A program made the position numbers and the translations under genes. Below the pieces are notes generated by a model, which saw nothing but the letters and a program-made list of their open reading frames with translations, had not been told where the DNA came from and made no database searches. A stretch of 56,877 nt of DNA from an uncultured Eubacteriales bacterium (lineage in GTDB: Bacteria > Bacillota > Clostridia > Lachnospirales > Lachnospiraceae): NCBI GenBank assembly GCA_900316115.1, contig ONBN01000019.1, positions 1 to 56,877 on the forward strand, written 5' to 3'. Every line of letters begins with the position of its first letter. Position 1 is the stretch's first letter. This document shows positions 25,171-33,526 of the stretch, piece after piece.

Positions 25171-26912
25171 TGGGCAAGAATAAAGACACAATGAAAAGGG
25201 TGCTGAAGTTTATCAGCCCCTATAAAGGAAAAATCATCCTGATGCTTCTCATGGCTCTTTTTACAGTGGCATTTACCCTGTATACACCGATCCTGATTGG
25301 TAATGGAGTGGATACCATCATCGGGCCTGGGAACATTAAAACAAAAGCGCTGCTTAGGATCCTTGGTACACTGGCACTGGTTGTCCTTGGTACAGCTGTG
25401 ACCCAGTGGATCATGAACCTTCTTACCAACCAGGTGACTTATGGTGTGGTACAGGATATCCGCAGCCAGGCCTTTTCCCATCTGCAGGAAGTGCCGGTTT
25501 CCTATATTGACAGCAATCAGCCAGGAGATATTTTAAGCAGGATCGTTGCGGATGTAAGCCAGTTTTCCGATGGCCTTCTCATGGGATTTACCCAGTTTTT
25601 CACAGGTGTGATCACCATTCTTGGAACCATTGGTTTTATGATGTCCATCAGTGTGAAGATCTCCCTGATCGTTATAGTGCTTACACCGGTTTCCTTATTT
25701 GTTGCAAGCTTTATTGCAAGCAGGACTTTCAGGATGTTCCAGGAACAGTCAGAAAAGCGTGCTGAGATGACTTCCATTGTGGAAGAACTTGTAGGAAACC
25801 AGAAAGTGGTGCAGGCCTTTTCCTATGAGGAAAGAGCAAAGGAACGGTTTGGAAAAGTAAATGAAGAACTTCGTGTATGCGGGATCAAGTCGATTTTCTT
25901 TTCCTCTATTACGAACCCGTCCACACGTTTTGTAAATGGACTGGTATATACCAGCGTAGGTATTTTCGGTGCTTTTGTGGTTATGCGAGGCGGCATGAGT
26001 GTAGGACAGCTGACCAGTTTCCTGAATTATGCCAACCAGTACACAAAGCCTTTTAATGAGATTTCAGGCGTGGTTACAGAGCTGGAAAATGCTCTTGCCT
26101 GTGCAAAAAGGATTTTTGACTTTATTGACACACCTGCACAGGAACCGGATGTGCCTGGTGCAGTAGAACTGGAAAAAGCAGATGGAAGCGTAAATGTGGA
26201 GAATATTTCTTTCTCCTACAGAAAAGAAGTTCCCCTTCTGCAGGATATTTCCATTGACGTAAAACCTGGCCAGAGGATTGCTATTGTAGGCCCTACCGGT
26301 TGTGGAAAGACTACCATGATCAATCTTCTTATGAGATTCTATGATGTGGACAAAGGACAGATCGTAGTAAGCGGTCATCCGGTAAGAGAGCTTACCAGGG
26401 ACAGCCTTCGCAGGAATTTTGGTATGGTGCTTCAGGAAACCTGGCTGAAAGCAGGCACGATCCGTGAGAATATTGCCTACGGTAAGCCGGATGCTTCCCT
26501 GGAGGAAGTGATCGAAGCAGCAAAGCATGCTCATGCACACAGCTTTATCAAGCGTATGCCACAGGGATATGATACAGTGATCGCAGAAGACGGTGGGAAT
26601 ATTTCCCAGGGGCAGAAGCAGCTGCTGTGTATTGCCCGTGTTATGTTGATGCGTCCTACCATGCTGATTTTGGATGAGGCTACCTCTTCCATTGATACAC
26701 GTACAGAGATAAAGGTCCAGAAGGCTTTTGCAGAGCTGATGGAAGGAAGAACAAGTTTTATTGTTGCACACCGTCTGTCTACCATACAGGAAGCAGACAG
26801 GATCCTTGTAATGAAAGATGGAAATATCATCGAGCAGGGCAGACATGAGGAACTGCTTGCAAAGGGAGGATTCTACGCAGGATTGTATGAGAGCCAGTTT
26901 GCTGTGTCATAA
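25170..26912 (+). CDS. ABC exporter half-transporter with catalytic ATP site (subunit 2)
   Basis: 580 residues, ATG 25170 overlapping the previous stop (TAATG). Six-helix domain, Walker A GPTGCGKT at 374-381, Walker B ending D502-E503 with the catalytic Glu, and switch His534 (VAHRLST). Its signature is altered to N-I-S-Q-G-Q (477-482), complementary to subunit 1. In the heterodimer the working site therefore uses this subunit's Walker motifs with subunit 1's LSGGQ; the other site is degenerate on both sides. Confidence 0.93.
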   Translation: MGKNKDTMKRVLKFISPYKGKIILMLLMALFTVAFTLYTPILIGNGVDTIIGPGNIKTKALLRILGTLALVVLGTAVTQWIMNLLTNQVTYGVVQDIRSQAFSHLQEVPVSYIDSNQPGDILSRIVADVSQFSDGLLMGFTQFFTGVITILGTIGFMMSISVKISLIVIVLTPVSLFVASFIASRTFRMFQEQSEKRAEMTSIVEELVGNQKVVQAFSYEERAKERFGKVNEELRVCGIKSIFFSSITNPSTRFVNGLVYTSVGIFGAFVVMRGGMSVGQLTSFLNYANQYTKPFNEISGVVTELENALACAKRIFDFIDTPAQEPDVPGAVELEKADGSVNVENISFSYRKEVPLLQDISIDVKPGQRIAIVGPTGCGKTTMINLLMRFYDVDKGQIVVSGHPVRELTRDSLRRNFGMVLQETWLKAGTIRENIAYGKPDASLEEVIEAAKHAHAHSFIKRMPQGYDTVIAEDGGNISQGQKQLLCIARVMLMRPTMLILDEATSSIDTRTEIKVQKAFAELMEGRTSFIVAHRLSTIQEADRILVMKDGNIIEQGRHEELLAKGGFYAGLYESQFAVS

Positions 26913-26930
26913 ATAAAGGAGGATAAAGGA

Positions 26931-27362
26931 TTGGAAGAACCAAGAAAAGAGGAAAATCAAAACACAGAAGAAGAAAAACAGCCCCAGGGAAGTCTGCCTG
27001 TACGAAGCTGTATGCTGATGTGTCTGGCAGGTATCTATCTGGTTTATACAGGTTTCAAGCTGTGTAAAAATGTGATCGATGGCGTAGATGGGGGTGCCTG
27101 GTACTTTATGGTTGCAGGGATTGCATTTCTGGTGATCGGTGCAGGTATGCTGTTCTATGGCGGTAAAGGTGTGATCAAAGATGACAAGGAAAAGCGTGCA
27201 AAGGCTGAAGAAGAGAAAGCCCGTCTTGCAAAGGAAGCGGCTGAAGCAGGAAATGGCAAAAAGTCTATTTCAGACAGAGCCAATCTGGTAAAAGATCTGA
27301 ATGAAGAGGCTGAAGCCGAAGAACAGTCAGAAGAGACAGAAGCAGAAAATACGGAAGAGTAA
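26931..27362 (+). CDS. Two-helix membrane protein with charged C-terminal tail
   Basis: 143 residues from a TTG start at 26931, chosen because AAAGGAGG lies 8 nt upstream and no in-frame ATG precedes the membrane part. A hydrophilic N-terminal 25 residues is followed by helices at about 26-45 and 57-77. Then comes a Lys/Glu/Ala-rich tail likely to form a coiled coil (KRAKAEEEKARLAKEAAEA), ending in a Glu-rich stretch. Last gene of the malQ-exporter unit, 18 nt after it; function unknown. Confidence 0.7.
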   Translation: MEEPRKEENQNTEEEKQPQGSLPVRSCMLMCLAGIYLVYTGFKLCKNVIDGVDGGAWYFMVAGIAFLVIGAGMLFYGGKGVIKDDKEKRAKAEEEKARLAKEAAEAGNGKKSISDRANLVKDLNEEAEAEEQSEETEAENTEE

Positions 27363-27414
27363 AGACTGGCATAAGCTGCCTTAATGCTTATCCGGGATTT
27401 TCAGGGTAAAAAAT

Positions 27415-27478
27415 ATGCTGTATATTCACAGAGCAGGCAGGATAAACTGCCCGGACTGTGGATATACAGCATTTTTAT
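27415..27478. terminator. Strong bidirectional terminator
   Basis: Stem ATGCTGTATATTCACAG pairs with CTGTGGATATACAGCAT, followed by TTTTT on the plus strand and by a T run on the minus strand. It separates the malQ unit from the convergent VanZ-like gene. Confidence 0.85.
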
Positions 27479-27541
27479 ATTTATGCCTGAATTACTGAAT
27501 TACAGGCATGCGGCATATCTGTATATATGCCTGAAGCTGTG

Positions 27542-28051
27542 TTATGTTCTTTTTGAGAATCTCTTCGAGGGATTATGCAGGGTTGACCAGCAAAAAGCCT
27601 GAACGACCAGGATCCCGATAAATGCGCCGATACTGTCGATCCCCACATCACGGACAGAAGGACCACGGTCAGCCACAAAGGATTGATGATATTCATCCAG
27701 GCCTGCAAAGCCTACGCATATAATGCCTGCCAGGATCACCAGCCAGATCCCACGTACACCGTAAACGTAAAGTGGGAAGGAGATGGCTACAGCCAGCAGG
27801 AAATATTCGGTCATATGACCTGCCTTACGCACATAAAAATGGATGGCATCCGCAGAAGCTGCAAGCTCTGCGCTGCTTTTGTTTTCATTCAGAAGCTGAT
27901 TCTTTGTTTCAACGATGGAGTATGAAACCTTGTAGCTTAATTGCCCGGACACCTCCCCGGTCTGGGCGGAGAAAGAGTAGATTACATACATCATCAGGAT
28001 CGCCGGAAGAAAAGAAAGTGGCTTCAGTAAAGTAATGATCAGTTTTTTCAT
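27542..28051 (-). CDS. VanZ-like family membrane protein
   Basis: 169 residues from ATG 28051. The frame extends to a TTG at 28075, but neither start has a Shine-Dalgarno. The VanZ-like family pattern is clear: helix 1 with MMYVIYSFSAQTG, then KAGHMTEYFLLA, DEYHQSFVADRGPSVRDVGID and a final helix SIGAFIGILVV. The conserved Lys/His/Glu, the Asp-Glu-x-H-Q and the Arg residues are all present. VanZ-type proteins are membrane proteins linked to glycopeptide or lipoglycopeptide tolerance in some hosts; the role here is unknown. A promoter ends right at the ATG, suggesting a leaderless mRNA. Confidence 0.88.
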   Translation of the reverse strand: MKKLIITLLKPLSFLPAILMMYVIYSFSAQTGEVSGQLSYKVSYSIVETKNQLLNENKSSAELAASADAIHFYVRKAGHMTEYFLLAVAISFPLYVYGVRGIWLVILAGIICVGFAGLDEYHQSFVADRGPSVRDVGIDSIGAFIGILVVQAFCWSTLHNPSKRFSKRT

Positions 28052-28058
28052 GGATATT

Positions 28059-28087
28059 AATATAGCACTTGGCAAATCAGATGTAAA
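28059..28087 (-). promoter_or_regulatory. VanZ-like gene promoter abutting its start codon
   Basis: Minus-strand TTTACA (28087-28082), 17-bp spacer, TATATT (28064-28059). The predicted transcription start falls at about 28052-28051, on the ATG itself, leaving no room for a ribosome binding site. Confidence 0.55.
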
Positions 28088-28095
28088 GAATTATG

Positions 28096-28124
28096 TTGAA
28101 CTGCCCGGCCTTTTTTTATATAAT
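28096..28124 (+). promoter_or_regulatory. thyA-folA promoter
   Basis: TTGAAC (28096-28101), 17-bp spacer, TATAAT (28119-28124), divergent from the VanZ-like promoter. Confidence 0.75.
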
Positions 28125-28229
28125 GTTCCCAGGGTTAAAAGGCCTGCAGATATGAAGGCCTGTCCACAGATGGATGAAAATAGCAGCAAATATGCGTGAC
28201 ATAAGCAGAAAACCTGGAGGTATGTGAAG

Positions 28230-29078
28230 ATGAGTTATGCAGATGAAGTTTTTATAAAGATGTGTCAGGATGTGATCGAGAACGGCACCAGTACAGAAGG
28301 GGAAAAGGTACGCCCTGTATGGGAAGATGGCACCTCCGCTTACACCATTAAGCGGTTTGGCGTGGTGAACAGGTATGATCTTCGCAAGGAATTTCCTGCA
28401 CTGACCCTTCGTAAGACAGCGCTGAAAAGTGCTATGGATGAGATCCTGTGGATCTGGCAGAAGAAATCCAACAATATTAAGGATCTTCACAGTCATATCT
28501 GGGACAGCTGGGCAGATGAGAACGGATCCATTGGCAAAGCCTATGGATATCAGCTGGGTGTGAAGCACCAGTATAAGGAAGGAATGATGGATCAGGTAGA
28601 CCGGGTACTGTATGACCTGAAAAATAATCCTTACAGCCGCAGGATCATGACCAATATTTATGTACATCAGGATCTGCATGAGATGAATCTTTATCCATGT
28701 GCTTATTCCATGACCTTTAATGTGACAAAGGAGCCGGGGAAAAACAGACTTACCCTGAATGCAGTGCTGAATCAGAGATCCCAGGACATTCTGGCTGCAA
28801 ACAACTGGAATGTATGCCAGTATTCCATTTTGCTGATGATGATCGCTCAGGTATGTGATATGGAGGCAGGGGAACTGGTACATGTGATCGCAGACTGCCA
28901 TATTTATGACAGGCATATTCCTGTGGTCAAGGAGCTGATCTCCAGGACACCATATCCGGCACCAACGGTTAAGCTGAATCCTGAGATCAAAGATTTTTAT
29001 GATTTTACCACAGATGATCTGATCGTGGAGAATTATCAGACCTGGCCACAGATCAAGAATATACCGATTGCTGTATAA
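28230..29078 (+). CDS. thyA: Thymidylate synthase
   Basis: 282 residues; ATG 28230 is favoured over the GTG two codons earlier because GGAGG lies 9 nt upstream of it. Catalytic Cys157 occurs in LYPCAYSMTF, the phosphate-binding Arg pair in NPYSRRIM, the nucleotide loop RSQDILAANNWNV, and the C-terminal HIYDRH. It methylates dUMP with methylene-tetrahydrofolate. The active-site neighbourhood is divergent: the usual C-H-x-x-F/Y after the nucleophile is C-A-Y-S, as in some Firmicute and phage-related ThyA forms. It is followed by folA, which recycles the dihydrofolate it produces. Confidence 0.92.
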   Translation: MSYADEVFIKMCQDVIENGTSTEGEKVRPVWEDGTSAYTIKRFGVVNRYDLRKEFPALTLRKTALKSAMDEILWIWQKKSNNIKDLHSHIWDSWADENGSIGKAYGYQLGVKHQYKEGMMDQVDRVLYDLKNNPYSRRIMTNIYVHQDLHEMNLYPCAYSMTFNVTKEPGKNRLTLNAVLNQRSQDILAANNWNVCQYSILLMMIAQVCDMEAGELVHVIADCHIYDRHIPVVKELISRTPYPAPTVKLNPEIKDFYDFTTDDLIVENYQTWPQIKNIPIAV

Positions 29079-29149
29079 TATGCAAATTCATGGATGTACA
29101 GCAGGATGAACGCATGACTGTATGACAGCTTAGACAGGAGGAAATAATT

Positions 29150-29641
29150 ATGAAAATGATCGTTGCAGTAGATAAGAACTGGGGAATCGGGAAGAATAAT
29201 AATCTTCTTGTAAGCATCCCAGCAGATATGAAAATGTTCCGTCAGGAGACTTCCGGAAAGGTAGTTGTGATGGGAAGGAAAACTTTAGAGAGCTTTCCGG
29301 GAGGACAGCCTCTAAAGAACCGTACCAATATTGTCCTGACAGGAAATCTTAATTATCAGGTAAAAGGCGCCATTGTTGTGCACAGCCTGGAGGAGCTTCT
29401 GGAAGAAGTGAAGAAATATCCGGAGGATCAGGTGTACTGCATTGGCGGCGACAGTGTATATAAGATGCTTCTGCCATACTGTGACACTGCACAGGTGACA
29501 AAGATCGATTTTGCTTATGAAGCAGACCGGTATTTCCCTAACCTGGATGAGATGTCAGAGTGGCAGGCAGTAGCAGAAAGTGAAGAGCAGACATACTTTG
29601 ACCTGGAATACCGCTTTGTACGCTACGAAAAACGTAAATAG
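29150..29641 (+). CDS. folA: Dihydrofolate reductase
   Basis: 163 residues, ATG after AGGAGG. Typical DHFR: MKMIVAVDKNWGIGKNNNLL (Met20-type loop), IPADMKMFRQET with the substrate-binding Asp, VVMGRKTLESFP, then VYCIGGDSVYKMLLP for NADPH. It reduces dihydrofolate to tetrahydrofolate. Placed 71 nt after thyA, forming the usual thymidylate/folate pair; ends at a bidirectional terminator. Confidence 0.96.
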   Translation: MKMIVAVDKNWGIGKNNNLLVSIPADMKMFRQETSGKVVVMGRKTLESFPGGQPLKNRTNIVLTGNLNYQVKGAIVVHSLEELLEEVKKYPEDQVYCIGGDSVYKMLLPYCDTAQVTKIDFAYEADRYFPNLDEMSEWQAVAESEEQTYFDLEYRFVRYEKRK

Positions 29642-29648
29642 AACCAGC

Positions 29649-29676
29649 AAAAAAGGAGCCGCAAGGCTCCTTTTTG
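29649..29676. terminator. Bidirectional terminator between folA and ilvE
   Basis: Compact symmetric hairpin AAAAAGGAGCC-GCAA-GGCTCCTTTTT between convergent genes. Confidence 0.9.
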
Positions 29677-29703
29677 TATGCGTATATTTAATTATATATG
29701 GGA

Positions 29704-30729
29704 TTACTCGATCACCTGGATCCAGCCTTCCGGTGCTTCGATCCGGCCCATCTGGATACCTGTCAGTGTCTCATACAGCTTCTGGGTAACTGGTCCCATC
29801 TTCTCCATTCCGCTTGGGAAGCAGATCTCTTTGCCATGGTCTACGATCTTTCCAACAGGAGAGATAACAGCAGCAGTACCGCAAAGACCGCACTCTGCGA
29901 AATCTTTCACTTCATCGAAGTAGATCTCTCTTTCTTCTGCTTCCAGTCCGAGATAATGCTGTGCAACATAGATCAGGGAACGGCGTGTGATGGAAGGAAG
30001 GATACTGTCTGACTTAGGAGTAACCACCTTTCCGTCTTTTGTAACAAAGATAAAGTTTGCACCGCCTGTTTCCTCAACCTTGGTACGTGTCTTGGAATCC
30101 AGGTACATATTCTCATCAAATCCCTGCCTGTGGGCATCTACGATAGCATGTAAGCTCATTGCGTAGTTCAGTCCTGCTTTGATATGGCCTGTACCGCATG
30201 GTGCAGCACGGTCAAAATCGCTGACACGGATGGTGATCGGCTTTGCGCCGCCCTTGAAGTATGGACCAACCGGTGTGGTGAATACACGGAACTGATACTC
30301 ATCAGCCGGCTTTACACCGATAACTGCATTGGAGCCGAACATGTAAGGACGTACATATAAAGTAGCGCCTGAACCATATGGCGGAACGAAAGCTGCATTG
30401 GCTTTGATAGTCTCAACTACAGCCTTTACAAAACGGTCTTTTGGGAAAACCGGCATTTCCAGTCTGCTTGCGGACTGCTCCATACGCTCTCCGTTTAAGT
30501 CAGGACGGAAGGTAACAATATGTCCGTCTTCAGTAGTATAAGCTTTCATACCTTCAAAAACAGTCTGTGCATACTGAAGTACGCCTGCACATTCGCTGAT
30601 GGTGACAGTATCATCTGTGATCAGGCCGCCCTCATCCCATGCGCCATTTTTGAAGTTAGATACATAACGGTAATCGGTTTTTACATAACCGAAGCCAAGA
30701 TTGCCCCAGTCGATGTTCTTTTTTTCCAT
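29704..30729 (-). CDS. ilvE: Branched-chain amino acid aminotransferase
   Basis: 341 residues. ATG 30729 has GAGGAGG 10 nt upstream; the TTG two codons earlier is rejected. Fold-type IV PLP enzyme of the BCAT type II length class: FEGMKAYTTEDG, YVRPYMFGS, PLP lysine K184 in GHIKAGLNYA, the VEETGGANFIFV substrate region, and ECGLCGTAAVISPV, which includes a C-x-x-C motif also found in mitochondrial-type BCATs. It interconverts Leu/Ile/Val and their keto acids. In CodY-bearing Firmicutes it is a frequent CodY target, but I see no clear CodY box. Confidence 0.95.
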   Translation of the reverse strand: MEKKNIDWGNLGFGYVKTDYRYVSNFKNGAWDEGGLITDDTVTISECAGVLQYAQTVFEGMKAYTTEDGHIVTFRPDLNGERMEQSASRLEMPVFPKDRFVKAVVETIKANAAFVPPYGSGATLYVRPYMFGSNAVIGVKPADEYQFRVFTTPVGPYFKGGAKPITIRVSDFDRAAPCGTGHIKAGLNYAMSLHAIVDAHRQGFDENMYLDSKTRTKVEETGGANFIFVTKDGKVVTPKSDSILPSITRRSLIYVAQHYLGLEAEEREIYFDEVKDFAECGLCGTAAVISPVGKIVDHGKEICFPSGMEKMGPVTQKLYETLTGIQMGRIEAPEGWIQVIE

Positions 30730-30819
30730 AATCAAAGAACCTCCTCTTAATACAAATTCACAGTTCCCTGTCTTTATCCTTCATTAAAAGAATCGTATAA
30801 ACTGTGTCTATTCTTTCAC

Positions 30820-30848
30820 ATTGTAAAACTTTTATGTATCAAATTCAA
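30820..30848 (-). promoter_or_regulatory. ilvE promoter
   Basis: Minus-strand TTGAAT (30848-30843), 17-bp spacer, TACAAT (30825-30820), giving a leader of about 85 nt. Confidence 0.65.
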
Positions 30849-30878
30849 TAGTAAAACTGTAATTTAATGTTCGCTCTC

Positions 30879-30907
30879 TTGTTTTTTTTTACTGATTTCG
30901 CTATAAT
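30879..30907 (+). promoter_or_regulatory. xpaC-telA promoter
   Basis: TTGTTT (30879-30884), 17-bp spacer, TATAAT (30902-30907), about 50 nt before the start codon. Confidence 0.65.
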
Positions 30908-30958
30908 GAAAACCATACAGGCAGCATGAAGAAACAGGGAGCCTGATTGGAGGAATAC

Positions 30959-32257
30959 ATGGAACATCAGGAATGGGATGACCTGGGGGCAAAGATCCAG
31001 GACATTATTAACAGCGCAGTTAGTGAGCAGGATTACCGTAAGCTTAGCAGAAATATCAATCAGACAGTGAATAAGGCTATTGATTCCGGCAGTGAGGCGC
31101 TAAAGGGTGTACTGAACGGTGCTTTTGGCGGCAGTCAGTCCCAGAGTTACCGGCCGGATGAGAATCCGGAGCACAATGCCAGAGCTTATGAGACACATAA
31201 AGACCATGGATACCAGCAGCCGCCTTTTGGCAAATCACAGGGGATCCCCCCAAGGAAGCAGTCACAAAGCGGATATGGTTTATCCCTTCCAGGACTTTAC
31301 AGGAAGACAGGAGGGGAGCGAGCCAAGGGGATCCTGATGACCGTTTTCGGAGGTATCTTTACCGCAGGTTTTGGTATCGCCTTACTTGCCACAGGGATTG
31401 CGGCAGCAGCCGGAGCGGCTGTTACAGTGAATGCGGCAGTGATCCTTGGTGCATTTACCGCAGGCAGCGGAGTACTTCTTGGGGAAGGCTGCAGCAGGAT
31501 CGGCAGAGTAGGACGCTTTAACAGATATATCCGTGCACTTGGACAGAAGACATATTGTAATTTTGACCAGCTGGCCAGGATCGCAGGCAAGCCTGTGAAA
31601 TATGTCAAAAAAGACATTAAGAAGATGATCGGCAAGGGCTGGTTCCTGGAAGGACATGTGGATCAGCAGCAGACCTGCCTGATCACCAGTGACGAAACAT
31701 ATCAGCAGTATATACAGACACAGCAGGCTCTTGAAGAGCGTGCAAAGACTGCAAGACAGGAAGAAGAGAAGAAAGCGGCAGCAGGAGCAGTAGATGCCCA
31801 GGTGCAGGAAGTGCTTGACAGGGGTAATCAGTTCATTGACAAGATCCACAGGAGCAATGATGCTATCCCCGGAGAAGAGATCTCTGCCAAGATTTCCCGT
31901 ATGGAGCTGATCGTCCGCAAGATCTTTGAGCGGGTACAGGAGCATCCGGAGGTGATTCCTGACCTGAAAAGGCTGATGGATTATTATCTTCCTATGACAG
32001 TGAAGCTTCTGGATGCTTATGAGGAGATGGACAGCCAGCCTGTTCAGGGAGAGAATATCCGTACTTCCAAGATCGAGATCGAGAAGACCATAGATACTTT
32101 GAATACAGCCTTTGAGAAGCTGCTGGATTCTATTTTTGAAGATACGGCCATGGATGTGTCCAGTGACATTTCTGTACTGCACACCGTGCTGGCACAGGAA
32201 GGCCTGACAGAAGACGACTTTACGAAGATGCGGAAAGAAGTTGCATCCAGGAATTAA
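30959..32257 (+). CDS. XpaC-like protein (5-bromo-4-chloroindolyl phosphate hydrolysis family)
   Basis: 432 residues. ATG 30959 has TTGGAGG just upstream, and the TTG start 12 nt earlier would sit on the ribosome binding site. The N-terminal part (1 to about 120) is polar; a glycine/alanine-rich double membrane segment follows at about 125-180 (GGIFTAGFGIALLATGIAAAA). The rest is helical, with a winged-helix-like stretch (FDQLARIAGKPVKYVKKDIKKMIGKGW) and a coiled C terminus. XpaC proteins regularly sit next to TelA, as here, and are of unknown biochemical role. Confidence 0.82.
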   Translation: MEHQEWDDLGAKIQDIINSAVSEQDYRKLSRNINQTVNKAIDSGSEALKGVLNGAFGGSQSQSYRPDENPEHNARAYETHKDHGYQQPPFGKSQGIPPRKQSQSGYGLSLPGLYRKTGGERAKGILMTVFGGIFTAGFGIALLATGIAAAAGAAVTVNAAVILGAFTAGSGVLLGEGCSRIGRVGRFNRYIRALGQKTYCNFDQLARIAGKPVKYVKKDIKKMIGKGWFLEGHVDQQQTCLITSDETYQQYIQTQQALEERAKTARQEEEKKAAAGAVDAQVQEVLDRGNQFIDKIHRSNDAIPGEEISAKISRMELIVRKIFERVQEHPEVIPDLKRLMDYYLPMTVKLLDAYEEMDSQPVQGENIRTSKIEIEKTIDTLNTAFEKLLDSIFEDTAMDVSSDISVLHTVLAQEGLTEDDFTKMRKEVASRN

Positions 32258-32277
32258 AAAGGAAAGAGGAGAACGTA

Positions 32278-33429
32278 ATGGAAAAAGAATTTAAGGATTT
32301 TGAAGCAGAAGCACCTACACTGACCCTGGAGCCGGATTTTGAAACAGAAGAGACACCGGCAGTACAGGAAGAACCAGCAGAAGTGGCTGTAAAGAAAGAG
32401 ATGGAGGAGACGATCCTTACACCTGAAGAGCAGAAGCTGGTAGCTGATTTTGCTGCAAGGATCGACATTGAGAATACCAACCAGATCCTTCAGTACGGTG
32501 CAGGCACTCAGAAGAAGATGGCAGATTTTTCAGACGCAGCCCTTGCAAATGTAAAGACCCAGGAGCTGGGGGAGGCAGGAGATCTGATCGCAGAGGTAGT
32601 AGGGGAACTGCGTAATTTTGATGCCACTGAGGAGAAAGGGCTTTTCGGCTTTTTCAAGAAACAGGGCAATAAGATCGAAGCAATGAAGAATCGTTATGCA
32701 AAGGCAGAGGTGAATGTACAGAAGATCACAGATTCCCTGCAGGAGCATCAGATCCGTCTTATGAAGGATTCTGCTATGCTGGACAAGATGTATCAGCAGA
32801 ACCTGAACTATTATAAAGAGCTTACCATGTATATTCTGGCAGGCAAGAAGAAGCTGGAGGAAGTGCGAAACGGCCAGCTGGCACAGCTGGAAGCAAAGGC
32901 ACAGCTTAGCGGTTCTGCCCAGGATGCCCAGGAAGCAAAGGATCTGGACAGCAAATGCAACCGCTTCGAGAAGAAGTTGCATGATCTGGAGCTTACAAGA
33001 ACCATTTCCCTGCAGACAGCACCTCAGATCCGTCTGGTGCAGAATAATGATACTACCATGGTAGAGAAGATTCAGACTACCATTGTAAATACCATCCCAT
33101 TATGGAAGAGCCAGATGGTGCTTGCACTTGGGATCGCCCATTCCACAGAAGCGGCCAATGCCCAGCGTAAAGTAACAGACCTGACCAATGAACTGCTAAA
33201 GAAGAATGCAGAAGCCCTTCATATGGCATCTGTAGAGACAGCAAAAGAATCAGAGCGAGGGATCGTTGATATAGAAACATTAAAGAAAACAAATGCAGAT
33301 CTGATCCAGACCCTGGATGATGTGATGCGGATCCAGAAAGAGGGAAGGATCAAACGTCAGCAGGCAGAGATTGAGATGCAGCGTATGGAAGCAGAGCTTA
33401 AGAACAAGCTTCTGGAGATCCGTAAGTAA
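32278..33429 (+). CDS. telA: TelA-family toxic anion resistance protein
   Basis: 383 residues, ATG after AAAGAGGAG. An acidic N-terminal 45 residues is followed by an almost wholly alpha-helical, charged sequence typical of TelA/KlaA: DFAARIDIENTNQILQYG, GLFGFFKK, then LVQNNDTTMVEKIQTT and PLWKSQMVLALG. The family was first linked to tellurite resistance, but its molecular function is unsettled; partnership with XpaC suggests an envelope stress role. Cotranscribed with the upstream gene (20-nt gap). Confidence 0.9.
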   Translation: MEKEFKDFEAEAPTLTLEPDFETEETPAVQEEPAEVAVKKEMEETILTPEEQKLVADFAARIDIENTNQILQYGAGTQKKMADFSDAALANVKTQELGEAGDLIAEVVGELRNFDATEEKGLFGFFKKQGNKIEAMKNRYAKAEVNVQKITDSLQEHQIRLMKDSAMLDKMYQQNLNYYKELTMYILAGKKKLEEVRNGQLAQLEAKAQLSGSAQDAQEAKDLDSKCNRFEKKLHDLELTRTISLQTAPQIRLVQNNDTTMVEKIQTTIVNTIPLWKSQMVLALGIAHSTEAANAQRKVTDLTNELLKKNAEALHMASVETAKESERGIVDIETLKKTNADLIQTLDDVMRIQKEGRIKRQQAEIEMQRMEAELKNKLLEIRK

Positions 33430-33443
33430 TCATTGATTATTCT

Positions 33444-33481
33444 GAAAGGGGTTGTGGCACATATATGCAGCAGCCCCTTTC
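33444..33481 (+). terminator. Hairpin between telA and ispG
   Basis: Stem GAAAGGGGTTG pairs with CAGCCCCTTTC. There is no T run, so it may be a partial terminator or an mRNA processing or stability element. Confidence 0.45.
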
Positions 33482-33526
33482 TGGACGCACATGACCTATG
33501 TGTTTTTAACAGAAAGGCAGATAAGA

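Noticed and set aside
33452-33526. N-terminal extension of IspG
   Set aside because: The segment overlaps the hairpin after telA, and the family starts at the MSTYREHTK-type N terminus.
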